Origin: Acholoe squamosa
Taxonomy: Eukaryota > Annelida > Polychaeta > Phyllodocida > Polynoidae
Reading direction: 5' to 3'
DNA: 64,000 bases
Assembly (NCBI GenBank): GCA_949317995.1
Contig: OX439039.1
Span: 71,558,002-71,622,001 of the forward strand
Part shown: positions 43,703 through 55,461 of the stretch, one piece after another
Numbering within the stretch: position 1 is the first letter of the stretch
Layout of the letters: each line of letters begins with the position of its first letter
Made by a program: the position numbers and the translations under genes
The notes under the pieces: model-generated
The model's input: only the letters and a program-made list of their open reading frames with translations
The model's database searches: none
Told to the model about the DNA's origin: nothing

Positions 43703-44435
43703 AGGTAACTTGATAACAAGTGATCTTTTTTCCTTGTATCATAATAGGAATACGCACGGCATTACAGCATTGCTGCGTTTACTTTCCTGAAAGTATGCTA
43801 TAAATTAATAAATTGCAAAACACACAACATATGAAGAGCTTTTAAATTTTGTATTAAAATCATTTTTAATATGAATACGCATGGCATTACAGCTATGCTG
43901 TGTTTAATTGGCCAAAAATATTGGATAAATTTCTAATCCACGAAATGCACGGCAATTTAACTGCTTTTTAAATTGATATTGAACTCAGATTCATGTCAAA
44001 TTAAATCTGAAATCCTACTATCTTGATCATAGATCACAGATCCTAAATTGAATCCTTTCAATTGCATCCTTAACACGGGACTCCTTGTTATAGTTTGCAG
44101 ATCAAATCCAAAAGCTTAACGAGTGACATGTTGAATTTTTATTAGCCATTTGCCCTTTGCAGATTTCAATATGTTGAGCCATGTGTTGATCATGGCCCAT
44201 TGGGGTGTACTTGGATCATCCTGTCTTCTTGGCTGATCAAACTCCAGTGCACTGTCTCATATGTCCTCTTTTCCAATGATACATAGACAAAGGTGCACGA
44301 TAATTGGTCCCCACTGAGGTTTATCACACGAGTGGTCCTTTGTATATATCTCAAGTTATTTTTGTCAGAAATGTTCAAAAATTCATTTATTTTGGTATTA
44401 GTTATCATTTTATCATTATTTCACAGAGTGACATT
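43703..44435. other. Non-coding, AT-rich, with a weak direct repeat
   Basis: GAATACGCACGGCATTACAGC near 43750 recurs as a near match near 43871, about 121 bp apart. Nothing else recognised. Confidence 0.45.
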
Positions 44436-44439
44436 TAAG

Positions 44440-47262
44440 CCAGCGATAGCAGGACCCCGCTTGCAGGTTGTCATTTTTACAGTGACCGCTGTGGAGGTAG
44501 GAGCTAGGCTCCTTCCCCCTCCACGGCACAAAGCTTGCAGGAGGCCACCATACAAGACGGCCTCAACGGAACCTATATGGCCTTAGGCCGGTAGGGGCTG
44601 GCCACCGGGGGGGACTATGGGGACTAGCCCTATACAACCCTACAACCAAGGGGACCGGCTTCAAAGCACCTTGAGGCCATAAAACGCCTCCACACATCAT
44701 GTGTGCATCCAAGCACGACCAACGGCCACCACTCTGAGCAAACAGAGCGAGCGAGCTTCTCTCTCTGATCCCAGGATTAGAGGAAAAAAGCGAGGGCCAT
44801 AAAACTGCCCATCACGCTGCCCTAAGGCCCCACCCCTCCCACTCCTGATCAGATCAGATACATAAAAAGTTATTTGATTGGAGGGTGAGGAATCCAATTA
44901 AAACAATGGATGGGGCGGGAAGATGTATAAAAGGCTAAGCACAAGACACTCAGCATCACTTCTCAAAAATGGAGCACCAAGCTACCACCCCGAGCTCAGA
45001 CTCCACCATTACCTGCGGACAGGGTACTCCCCAGGGGGATCATACCCAAGCAACAGCATCCAGTCAGAGCGTCCTGGAGGACATTATAGCTGTAAACAGG
45101 GCATGTACGGCCCAATACAGCTTTACATCTGACAGCAGCACTAATGCTGACACCCAGGGTGACATCCCAACACAACAATTTGACTCAATATCTGAGGATG
45201 GGATAGAACCAGAAACTGAGCAACCTAACGCCGGCAGGTCAGGTCAGGTGGAGGATCACATACAAATTCCTCAGGGAGTACAGCAGGGAGATGCCCCTAC
45301 TGCAGCCACTGCAGGGCCCCATAGACTTCCAGCGTGAGCCACTGGTAGAGCCTTTGTCTCACACATGTTCCTAAAAGAAAAATCTAATGGAGTATACAGA
45401 CCCATACTAAACTTGTCAAGCTTAAATGAATACACATAATATAAGCATTTCAAGATGGACCATCTGTCAGTAGTTATGAATACGGTACCAAAAGACAGCT
45501 ACCTAACCAGCATAAACATAACCCAGGCCTACTTTTCACTACTGGTAAAACTAAGGTACAGGGACCTCCTGCATCTAATACACCATGGTAAGAGATACAG
45601 ATTCACCTGCCTCCCCAATGGCTACTCCCCAGGGGCTAGAATCTTTACAAAAATCATGAAAGCACTCACAGCATGCCTGAGAACAAAACACGGGGTAAAC
45701 CTTGTCTTTTTCATAGACAACACATTAATTTATACAGCCAAAAAAAGAGGAAGTCAGAACAGCCACAATACACACACTCAGGGTGCTACAGAATGCAGGT
45801 TTTACGATTAACTTAGAAAATCTTAGAACCAACACAAAGAATTAAGTACCTGGGCTTCACACTGCACTCAACCACACTAACACTTACGATACCAAACAAA
45901 AAACAGGCTGCTATCTCACAAAAAGTGGAGGATATCCTTAAGGTACAAATATGTACCATAGGAAAATTCTCGCAGGTTCTAGGAGCCCTAGCATTCACAG
46001 AACCAGGAAATGACAGAGCAAAGGCACTTACATCATTGCGAAAAACAGGCATTAATAACAACACAGGGTAACTATGACAAATTCATCCCCCTCAGAGGGT
46101 TTATAAAACCAACCTTGAGAGAAAACCTACATTACCTGCCACTCGCAAAGAAGACATACACAGAAAAGTGCCCACAGATAATAACACTATAAACAGACTC
46201 CTTAGACACACGATGGGGTGCCTAAATCCCTGAAACATACTCTGAATATGAGGAAGAATGGTGTGGAAAGATAGAACCCCTCCACATAAACATAAAAGAA
46301 ACCCTAGCAGTCCACAGGGCACTCCTACATTTCAGAAAATCCCTAACATGTTCATAGACAACACCACAGCCATCAGCTGCCTCAACACAGGGGGATCTAG
46401 CCAATACATTCCCTGCAATAAAGCCACTGAAAGTGTATTCAGATTGGCCTGGGAAATGAACATAACATTCAAAACCACATACATTCCCTCAGAAGACAAT
46501 GTTGAGGCAGACAGGGCACCAAGAGCCTTCTCCATGGGGGGAGAATAGACACTGAGCCCCGAAAGCCAACAGAGGCCGGCCATATTCTAAAATTTCCCAA
46601 AACCTGACATTGACCTATTTGCCTCAACCTCCAATGCAATATGCAAACACTTTGTATCTCTTCATCACTACGCAAATGCATATGCAACCGATGCATTCTC
46701 TATAACCTGGTCAGGCCTGTTTGTACTCATATTTCCACCCTTTGGTATCATTGGCAGAACACGAAGGAAACTGAAGGAAGACAGACCCAGAGGGCTGCTA
46801 CTCGTACCGGAGTGGAAGACACAACCCTGGTACCCCAACCTCAAGATACTGCCCACCTTCGAGAACAGATGGACCCTAAGGGTCAACACATCAACACTAC
46901 AGTGGCCAGGGGACCAGAAGAGAATCTTCCCCATGGCCAAACAGGATGAGACTCCTATGCCTGCCCCTATCATGGCCTCCTCATGGCTTCATGGTCAAAA
47001 TCTACCATAGCCAGCTATGCAACAGCAGCAAGGAAGTGGCTAAAACACACCAGCAAAAACGTCAGTGTCAGTGTCACCCACCCTACAATACACCAATGTG
47101 TAGATTTCCTAACAGAGATCTCCAACAGTGGGGTGGGACACTCATCAGTAGCCACCACTAGGTCCCTGATGTCTTGCATAGAAGGCAGAACGTTAGGGGA
47201 GTCGTATAGTATGTATCGGAACGGGACTATAGTTAAGTACTGTTTATTACTCACTCAACCTG
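44440..47262 (+). mobile_element. DIRS-like tyrosine-recombinase retroelement, broken fossil
   Basis: In order on the plus strand: a hydrophilic first frame (about 44969-45337), a reverse transcriptase (about 45370-45860) with the DIRS/Ngaro style of fingers and palm, an RNase H-like part (about 46250-46550) with the family's 'YIPSEDNVEADRA' type ending, and the first part of a tyrosine recombinase (about 46980-47180) with its SAM-like helical region. The catalytic half of the recombinase is not seen before the long inverted-repeat element begins. The element is broken, with several breaks, and looks old or long inactive. Its outer limits are estimates. Confidence 0.7.
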
Positions 47263-48050
47263 CAGCCAATCAGAGGGCTCCATTTGGTCACATGACATGT
47301 GACGTAACAGGACCCCCCGTGGTGCATGCCCATATATGGTCATGTGACCTTGACCTTGACCTCATTTGCATAATAGGCAACGCCTCCATTTGGTCACGTG
47401 ACCTGTGACGTCACTGGACCCCCCGTGGTGCATACCCATATATGGTCATGTGACCTCGACCTTGACCTAATTAGGGTGTGCATACCGATATATGGTCATG
47501 TGACCTTGAGCTCGACCTAATTAGGGGATTACCCGTGACCCCTCATTTTGCATAATAGACCACGCCCCCTTGACCTATTTAGGGGAACGGAACTACAGGA
47601 TGCAACCAATCAGAGGCCTCCATTTGGTTAGTGACCTGTGGGTGCATGCCCATATATGGTCATGTGACCTTGAGCTCGACCTAATAAGTGGTCACGTGAC
47701 CTGGTGGTGAGTTCTTTATTTGGAAAATAGACCACGCCCCCTTTGGTCACGGGACCTACACCCTGCGCGTGGTGAGCTCCTTATTTGGAAAATAGTTTAC
47801 ACCCCCTCAGCCAATTAGAGGCCTTAATTCGTGACCCAATTATGTAAATGGGGGTTGGTTAACCTTTTTTGTATGAAAACAACACGCGGGGAGGGGGCCC
47901 TTGGGGTGGGGTGGGGGGCCCCTTAGGGTAGGGTGGGGTGGGTTGGGGTGGGGTGGGGGGGCCTTGGGGTGGGGAGGGGTCCCTTTGACAAAAAAAATAA
48001 AAAATTAGTTTATTTTTTAAGGCAAGCTAAAAGGGATGGGTTTTTACTTG
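47263..48050 (+). repeat. Left arm of a long inverted repeat
   Basis: Matches the reverse complement of about 54395-54968. It includes GCCCATATATGGTCATGTGACC, TATTTGGAAAATAG, TTGGTTAACC, and a G-rich block (47885-47990). The outer part holds tandem sub-repeats: CCATTTGGTCACATGAC at 47280 and CCATTTGGTCACGTGAC at 47386 are 106 bp apart, and a larger unit recurs after about 366 bp (47216, 47582). Palindromic GGTCACGTGACC and TGACGTCA words are frequent. Confidence 0.75.
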
Positions 48051-48873
48051 TCGCAAGTACAACATTAGTACAACGTTAAAGTAACGTAATGAGTGGGTGG
48101 CGTCACCTGTCGTTTTTTCTTTTACTTTTATTTATACTTATTCGTTCATATATCGCTCTAGTTTAAAGGACACAACTTCTTTTTTTTGCGCCTTGTACAC
48201 TTCATCATCAACAATGTATTCTAGGATGCCTGTTTGTGAGGTTAAAGCTTTTTCCAACGGATTTAGGTACTTTTTCAGTAAGTATTTACCTTGTTTACCA
48301 GTATAAACATATTTTATAACCTTGAACCTGTAGAGGAAATTCTATAATATAAATGTGAACAAAAGTAAAGAAAAATGTTGAAATTTGTTATTCGTACTCA
48401 TAATAACATTCATCCTATGAAAATCAGTAGGTAACTAATGAGGGAGTAGTGTATATTGAACTATTTGTCTACCTATGAAATGACACTCGAATAAATGTGT
48501 GGAAAAAAGAAACTCGGATAAAGGAATCGAGGGGTGCATGACCACCTAGGGGTGGTTTATTATGTAAATGAGAATTTTCATAAATAAAAGAAATTACATC
48601 TTTTTTTATTTTACCCTTATTTTTTTAAATAAAAAATTAAAAGGATGAGAGTGGTGATGATGTTAAATAAAAGAAATACTACTGTTTTTTGATGAGTGGT
48701 CAGGTTTTCTGATTGTAAAATTGATATACTCCTATCGATCTGTCTGTAAAGACATTGGATTCTCTTTAGAAAACATTGTCTGTAGAGTGCTCGGTGTTTC
48801 CATGATGAAGGTGGTAAAGGAAGTGTGAGGGAACAAAAATTTACCTTCCCTTATGTACCCGTTCGAGATAAAC

Positions 48874-49259
48874 CTCTTAACTGTGGTTTAGATTGATCAA
48901 AGACTTAAAAGAGATTTTTTCAGTGAGCTTTGCTTTGTAGGGTATCTGTTTGTTTTGATTTTCACCTCCCGTTTGATGTAGTCATGGATTGCTTAGTTCA
49001 TTAAGTACGGTTGGTCCCAGAGGGAAAAAATAAAAGGCTTAAAGGCTTTGAACCCATAGTCACACTCTTAACTGTGGTTTACATTGATCAAAGACTTAAA
49101 AGAGATTTTTTTTTTACAGTGAGCTTTGCTCGGTAGGGTATCTGATTGTTTTGATTTTCACCTCCCGTTTGATGTAGTTATGGATTGCTTAGTTCATTAA
49201 GTACGGTTGGTCCCAGAGGGAAAAGATAAAAGACTTAAAGGAATTGAACCCATAGTCAC
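48874..49259 (+). repeat. Tandem direct repeat, 191-bp unit x2
   Basis: Copy 1 starts CTCTTAACTGTGGTTTAGATTG at 48874 and copy 2 at 49065. They share CACCTCCCGTTTGATGTAGT and GTACGGTTGGTCCCAGAGGG with few differences. Non-coding. Confidence 0.85.
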
Positions 49260-49519
49260 CCACTGTGCACTTCATGAGGCTTCAAAGAAAAGCTTTGAGT
49301 TTAATTTTTCCCAATTACAAAAGACATAGAAGGTAACCCACACCCCAGGTTGGCGACAAGAGGAGGAGCAGAAAGAGGATTAACTTATTAAATGATTTGT
49401 TAGACTTAATCTGCACATTTGTAGTTACAAAAGGTAAAAACATGTACAAAGGTGGGTACGTACAAAGGTAGACATACACCCTGAGGTATTTTTTTCTGGA
49501 AGTGAAAACTATAGTTATT

Positions 49520-49575
49520 TTCCACTTTATACCATTTTCTTAAATTGGGGTGTGTCTTATATGCGAGGTACTACA
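49520..49575 (-). repeat. Fragment related to the CGTATAAGACGCAC MITEs
   Basis: TTGGGGTGTGTCTTATATGCGAGG is close to the reverse complement of the internal block of the MITEs at 9315, 22249 and 25403. No terminal repeats are kept. Confidence 0.45.
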
Positions 49576-49665
49576 GTAGGTAGGTAGGTAGGTAGGTAGG
49601 TAGGTAGGTAGGTAGGTAGGTAGGTGGGTAGGTAGGTAGGGAGGTAGGTGGGTGGGGAGGTGGGT
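49573..49665. repeat. (GTAG)n microsatellite
   Basis: About 20 nearly perfect tetramers of GTAG, decaying at the right into GGTGGGTAGG. Confidence 0.9.
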
Positions 49666-50059
49666 ACGTGTCCGCCATTTCTGCTGTGTACCCCACACCT
49701 TTGGCAGTGAGTAATCCAATTAAAAAAACTTTTGACTTTTCTCTTACAAGATTATATTTTCCCTTTGTTGTTAAGCACCCCTGTATTTTTTTGTATACAG
49801 TTTTTGAACACCTTAATCTTCTAACGTTCCATAATCCGCTTATACATGTAAGTCGTATTAAGGTAATTATCACAGTTGTTGCACCTGTTATCCACTTAAC
49901 TACACTTATTCCAAAAAAAAACATCTCCCTTTTTCATGTTGATTAATCCAGGGGTGGAAGGGGCCAGGTGAAAACAGGATTAAAGCTTTCTCTCGACTAT
50001 ATAAAGAGCCCTGATTCTTGGAAGGGTACATTACATCTGCTGTCTCCTTTGATAGTATC

Positions 50060-50470
50060 AGCGGTGGCAGGGCAGCAAAAGCAGGAGCATGTGCAGTGGT
50101 AAAAGTATGTGCAGTGGTAGCACCAGCATGTGCAGCAGCAGTATGTGCAGGTGCAGCAGCAGTAGCCAGCAGGAGCAGTAGCCGCAGTAATTACAATAGC
50201 AGCGACAGTAGTGTAGGGGTAACAGAAGCAGGAGCATGAGCAAGTGCAGCGACAGCATCAGTAGAGTATGTGTAGCAGGACCATGTGCATGTGTAGCAGC
50301 AAGTGTAACGACAGCACCAGCAGCAGAGTATGTGCAGCGACAGCACCAGCAGAGTATGTGTAGTAGGAGTATGTACATGTGTAGCAGTAGCAGAAGTAGC
50401 AGCAGCAGCAGTAGTAGCAGCAGTAACAACACCAGCAGTAGCAAAAGTAGCAGTAATAGAAAAATGTGGG
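50060..50470. repeat. GCA/GTA-rich minisatellite
   Basis: Irregular repeats of AGCAGCAGTATGTGCAG and AGCAGCAGTAGTAGC over about 400 bp. Reading frames through it only give Ser/Ala or Leu runs and are not taken as genes. Confidence 0.75.
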
Positions 50471-53422
50471 AATCACAGAGCAGAAGTAAATTGTAAGCAA
50501 ACGGTATAGGGTAGGTGGGTTTTGTTCTCTTTGTATATTTTAAAAGACCAAGTATTTTTATAGTTATTTTGCTTTTTTGGTGATTTTTATCCTCTATAGA
50601 AATATGTCAAAATTGAGTAGGAAGTCTATGGTACTATAACATAGGGAGCTGACTGGTATACGACCTATGAAAATACAGCTTTCTAGAAGTGGGGAACCTC
50701 AAGGGGGAAAAATTACAGCATGGTGACAATCTTCCCTCTTTAAAGACAAAGGTTACCCGGTACACAGAAGTTACCTGGTGACATAAATTGAAACGCATCA
50801 ATTGTTCTATTTTAATGATGGTTTTGATACTTTTTTTTGCAAAATACCACCACACAATATAATTCATCTTTTGATTTTCTACAACTTCTATTTATAGCAC
50901 AGAGATTGTCTATATACTGACATGTAGGGTAGTCCCCCATTTATGTAACTGATCGCCATAAGTCTATTAGTTTAGCCTTTTTTTTAGCTCAGCACTTGTT
51001 ACTAAAGACCCAGAGGTTGTAATAATAGGTGTCCATGGGGTTCATACAGATGTATGAAAGTTTAAACGTTCTCAGTCAAAAGGACACGTACAAAAAACAA
51101 CCACCAAGAAATAGAGCTAAAACTTCCATTGAAGTCTAGATCTACCAATAGTATTTGTGTCTTCCCAGAATTTTGGTTCCCATTGTGTTTTTTTTTTTAT
51201 TCTCTAACCAGGTTTAGTGTAAGTGTATCACTTCTAAATGGGGGTCTGTGTGCTTGAAGTGTGCCTGCATGCTTGACTGATCCTTGAACTGTGCACAATT
51301 GATTGACAGTCACATGATATCCACTCACACACTCCTCAACCACATATCTTACCTTCTCTACTGAATGTTCTAAACTAAGGAATCTGCTGAATATTGACTG
51401 ATGTCAGAATGAACCTTTAAACTGGGGGACATAACAAACCTGAGGATATTGGATTACTTTGGTCTCAAAAGTCAGACAAGATACCTTTGTTTGTTATTTG
51501 CACACAGGGTACACTGAAAGATGTACCTCCTATTGACTGGTAAAGAAAATATAGAATTACATGCATATTTTTTTTATAACTTTTAGCATTGAGTAATCTC
51601 AGTCTCAATTTACCAACATTGAAACGATACTCAGTCAAGTTGTGAGCGAATGGTCTAAAATTGAGGTAGGTGGGTTGTGTGTTTTTTATCTTTTTAAAAA
51701 AAAAGACCAAGTATTCCCGTAAAACAGTGTGTTACCATTAAAAAAGGAGTATACCTTAGAATATTGTCCACAAACTCAATAAGATTTCCTTGAGTTTTTT
51801 TACCATGGTTAAAACTCGTTGTCACTAATTACAGTCGTCCTTTGCTGTGTGCTCACATGACATGTGCGTGTTGATACATCATGTGACAGTTGATACCCCA
51901 AAAGGGAAGAAAATGATCCCAAGGAAACGAAACTTCTCAATCCACCAGAGGATAAATATCTGTTTCATCCTACACTGGTTGTGAGGATCACTGACACTTG
52001 ACACTTTCGATAAGTTTTTTTTACATAAATCCAAGAGCTAATTAGTTGTGATGATCGTCCTCGGTTCTGCGTCGAATACAACAGCAACAGCAGCACTGGA
52101 TAAGTCTGTCGGTGATCACGTGATGACGTTATGTAAGGGGAATACCCGTGCGGAATACCCCCCTCACCTTTCACAATGCTAGTTAGCTAGCCCCCTTTAG
52201 GATTCCCCCTTTTACCTGCGTACACCCGAAACTATAAGATAACATATCAATTCACCCTGTAACCACTCATTTGCCCAACCCACGATAACATCAGCTAAAA
52301 CGTTACGCATCGTTACTTATTCAAACAACGCCTGCCACAGAGCCTGGTTAAACTTTTCCCGCCAGTCGCGTTAGCCCAGCGACATCTTGAATATGCATCA
52401 ATGTATCGAAATCGACATCCGTCACATGCTTCACCTTGGTGACCGACCATTTGGTTACGCACTAAACCGTGATGCGCGTCATAACAAAAACATTAACACG
52501 TGTTAACATGACTTTTACTTAGTAAACTGACACCTACCTCAGAAGCTGTCCTGCTGCCCCGGGTAAACTATGGTGCAATGAATGTTGGTGATGCTGAAAA
52601 TAAAATGAAGTTTTACTCCTTATAACGACAAACCAAACACAGATTTATTCAAAATTCTAAATTTAAGACGTAATCTTGATAAATTACTCACAAATCGCTG
52701 ATCATGGTCACCACCATGTAGATGACAAATTGGATTTCTATATCGAAGTCCATGGTGGTGATGATGATTCGCTGATGACATATAAACTAAAATAAGAAAA
52801 ACGCCGACTTGCCCTTTTATAGTGCACTGACCCGTGGATTGCAATCCAAACTTTCGGAGTATTTTTTTACTTTTTTTTTCAAAATTCAATCTTTTCTACC
52901 GCGTTTTCAAACATCGATAGTAATACAGTACCCAAAAATCCAGTTATACACCCATATACTCCCAAAAAAAAACAAAAGGTAGGAGCAATTCTGAGCAATT
53001 ACTCGGATACCTTATAAACCATAAATTGATACACGATCTGACCATAACAGTACAGCGCCAGGACAGTATTGCCGCCTGGTGTTTTACCCATGAACTAACC
53101 AAAGCAGCAGCCAGCGTCCCTGGTAACCACCAAGCTCGCGCCTTGTCTAGGTCTATACAACTCTATGTATTGTGTTTTTGTCAAGTTAATTAAATATCTT
53201 GTCTTTTCTGTATCGTCCAACCAAGGTCAACCTTGTGTGAACCATATCAAGTGGGGTGTATTGACCAAAACCGAACTTGTGAACCATATGAGCTGTTCTA
53301 CGCTAACAAATGATCTCTATTTCAACACATTTATTAAAGTGTCATTTAATACACTACCCCCTCATGAGTTACCTAGTGATTTTCTCAAAATAAATGTTAT
53401 TATAAAAAATAAGACATAATTC
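50471..53422. other. Interior of the inverted-repeat element, no gene recognised
   Basis: The longest frames are under 95 codons and have no recognisable family. The stretch 51830-52560 is less AT-rich, with GTGATCACGTGATGACG and AACACGTGTTAACATG palindromes (E-box-like CACGTG). It could be regulatory or derived from captured host DNA. Nothing firmer can be said. Confidence 0.4.
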
Positions 53423-54046
53423 CGCCACAGGGTGCTCATTTAACGTATATGTATGTTTTAAACACCTTTTTCTGTAGATTAGAGATGAGGGTGAGTATAT
53501 AAGATCACACCAGGTAATGATATAAACAGAGATAGGCCACAGCATAAATCAGCAACACTTTATAGCTTCACAAAACAAAGTCGGCTGGCGACCGACTGTT
53601 ACAGCAGCTAGTATGCTAAGGGTAGTCGGCCCAAGGCGACTTTACCCCTACATGTCCGTGAGCTGAGATGCAAGCATGACACCTACCTCAACCTTTTCTC
53701 TAATTGAAATAATATAATTTTTTTCCCTGTAATTTCGCCACAGGGTGCTAAGCGGCATTGCCAACGACAACGCACATTTAACGTACATGTATGATTTAAC
53801 CACCTTTTTCTGTAGATTAGCGGATGAGGTGAGTATATAAGATCACGCTGGGTAATGTTATAAACGGAGGTAGGCCACAGCATAAATCAGCAATCAGTGA
53901 GTACCCTGCTATTAAAACAAAGTCGGCTGGCGACCGACTATTACGGCAGCTGGTATGCTAAAGGTAGTTGGCCCCCAGGCGACTTTACCCTTCATGTCTC
54001 TGAGCTGAGATGCAAGAACAACACCTACCTCACCCTTTTCTCCCAA
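53423..54046. repeat. Tandem pair of about 280-310 bp with TATA-like and hairpin motifs
   Basis: Copy 1 is 53423-53700. Copy 2 is 53736-54046 and has about 25 extra bases near its start. Each holds GAGTATATAAGATCAC (TATA-box-like), ATAGGCCACAGCATAAATCAGCAA or a near match, the hairpin GTCGGCTGGCGACCGAC, and GAGCTGAGATGCAAG. The regular order of TATA-like word and hairpin suggests a duplicated promoter or small-RNA unit, but this is inference. Confidence 0.65.
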
Positions 54047-54394
54047 ACCTAAAATTAAACCATCCCCATATCCTTTAATCTGGCATGTGCAGTGGTGGCA
54101 CTGAGCAAATACTGGGAAAAAATTCTCATTTACTTTAATCGTCCAACATCATAACCACACTCATCCTTTTTTTTTTTAATATTAGTAAACTCACCTCTGG
54201 TCTTAAGGTAGGGTCAACAAACCCTCTAATTTGGTCAAGGGAACGTGGTCTCTTATACAAATAAGGGGTTACATAACTGGGGTAATTCCCTAATTAGAAA
54301 TTACAAAGAAAAGTATCACAGTCATTTATATCCTTCATACTTTACATTATTTACCACAAATTAAAATTTTTTAAAAAAAATTTAATATCAATAA

Positions 54395-54968
54395 ACCCAT
54401 CCCTACCCCAAAAGGGTAGGGGTGGGTTTACTCCTTTTTTTTTCCTTTTTTTTAAAATAAACTAATTTTTTTTTTTTAAAAAGGGGGCCCCTCCCCACCC
54501 CAAGGCCCCCCCCACCCCACCCACCCCACCCTACCCTAAGGGGCCCCCCACCCCACCCCAAGGGGCCCCCTCCTCTCCCTCCCTGCCCCAAGGGTTTGTA
54601 CTTTTTTTTTAACCCCAAAAAAAAACACGTAGTTCGTAGTTAAATCGCGTGTTGTTTTCATACAAAAAAGGTTAACCAACCCCATTTAAATAATCGGGTC
54701 ACGAATTAAGACCTCTAATTGGCTGAGGGGGTGTAAACTATTTTCCAAATAAGGAGCTCACCACGAGCAGGGTGTAGGTCCCGTGACCAAAGGGGGCGTG
54801 GTCTATTTTCCAAATAAGGAACTCACCACCAGGTCACTTGACCAAATGGAGCACATGACCATATATGGGCATGCACACCACTAATTAGGTCGAGCTCAAG
54901 GTCACATGACCATATATGGGCATGCACCCACAGGTCACGTGACCAAATGGAGGCCTCTAATTGGTTGA
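54395..54968 (-). repeat. Right arm of the long inverted repeat
   Basis: Reverse complement of the inner part of 47263-48050. It begins with a C-rich block facing the left arm's G-rich block and ends near GTCACGTGACCAAATGGAGG. It is shorter because the left arm carries extra tandem units. Confidence 0.75.
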
Positions 54969-55076
54969 AACTGAAGTCTAACCACCCTAAAAAGAACCCA
55001 CTAGTGCTCAGCTTTGATAAGCATGGAGCCACACGAATATGTGTCTACTCACACTAGAAGGCCTACCTGGACAGGG

Positions 55077-55207
55077 CTGGTGTCCATATGCACGGGCACA
55101 GGCACATGTATTCCTTTGTGACGTGATGTCTAATGTACTTTTTCCGCCATGAATATGACCTTAGCTGTCGGCTTGGCGTTAAACAACCATTACTCACTCA
55201 CTCACTC
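55077..55207 (+). mobile_element. 5'-truncated non-LTR retroposon with (ACTC)n tail
   Basis: A 12-bp direct repeat ACCTGGACAGGG stands on both sides (55065-55076 and 55208-55219). The insert ends GGCGTTAAACAACCATT followed by ACTCACTCACTC, the type of 3' end with tetranucleotide tail seen in LINE- and SINE-mobilised copies of many invertebrates. No coding sequence remains. Family name not known. Confidence 0.65.
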
Positions 55208-55282
55208 ACCTGGACAGGGAGCACACCCCAGAGTGTTTGGCACCATCAAAACACCTTCCACCCCAGCCAGCTCCATCACCCT

Positions 55283-55461
55283 CCTAAGAGTTATGGCATT
55301 AAGCCATAGGGGTAGCCCACCTGTTCGCTATACTCTCTACCCGCCCTATTTCACGGGATAATCTAACTCAAAAACAGCTATGATGAATACATGACAACCT
55401 GCAAGCGAGGTCCTGCTATCTAACATAGCTACCCCTATGACTTAATGCCATAACTCTTAGG
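55283..55461. mobile_element. Small inverted-repeat MITE
   Basis: CCTAAGAGTTATGGCATTAA at the left and its near complement ending AACTCTTAGG at the right, arms of about 34 bp with one or two mismatches. Total 179 bp. Non-coding. Confidence 0.6.

Larger units (their letters stand above)
47263..54968. mobile_element. About 7.7-kb non-coding element bounded by long inverted arms
   Basis: Arms of about 570-790 bp face each other across 6.3 kb. The interior has two sets of tandem repeats (48874-49259; 53423-54046), a (GTAG)n microsatellite, a GCA/GTA-rich minisatellite, and three words ACACCTACCTCA (about 52540, 53680, 54020). Read on the minus strand these are GAG|GTAGGTGT, a splice-donor-like site. 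No reading frame resembles a transposase, polymerase, capsid or any protein I know. It may be a large non-autonomous DNA transposon, or two opposed copies of one repeat around unrelated DNA. The left arm meets the DIRS-like fossil directly. Confidence 0.5.

Noticed and set aside
50018-50500. Ser/Ala-rich and Leu/Tyr/Cys-rich frames as small proteins
   Set aside because: They arise from a GCA/GTA minisatellite and are open in several frames, as expected of a repeat.
53165-53419. 84-codon plus-strand frame inside the large inverted-repeat element
   Set aside because: Protein-like in composition but with no recognisable family, no neighbouring exon signals and no evidence of conservation.
47263-54968. 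Polinton or other virus-like element
   Set aside because: No capsid, polymerase, integrase or packaging-type sequence could be seen in the interior, so long inverted arms alone do not support that call.
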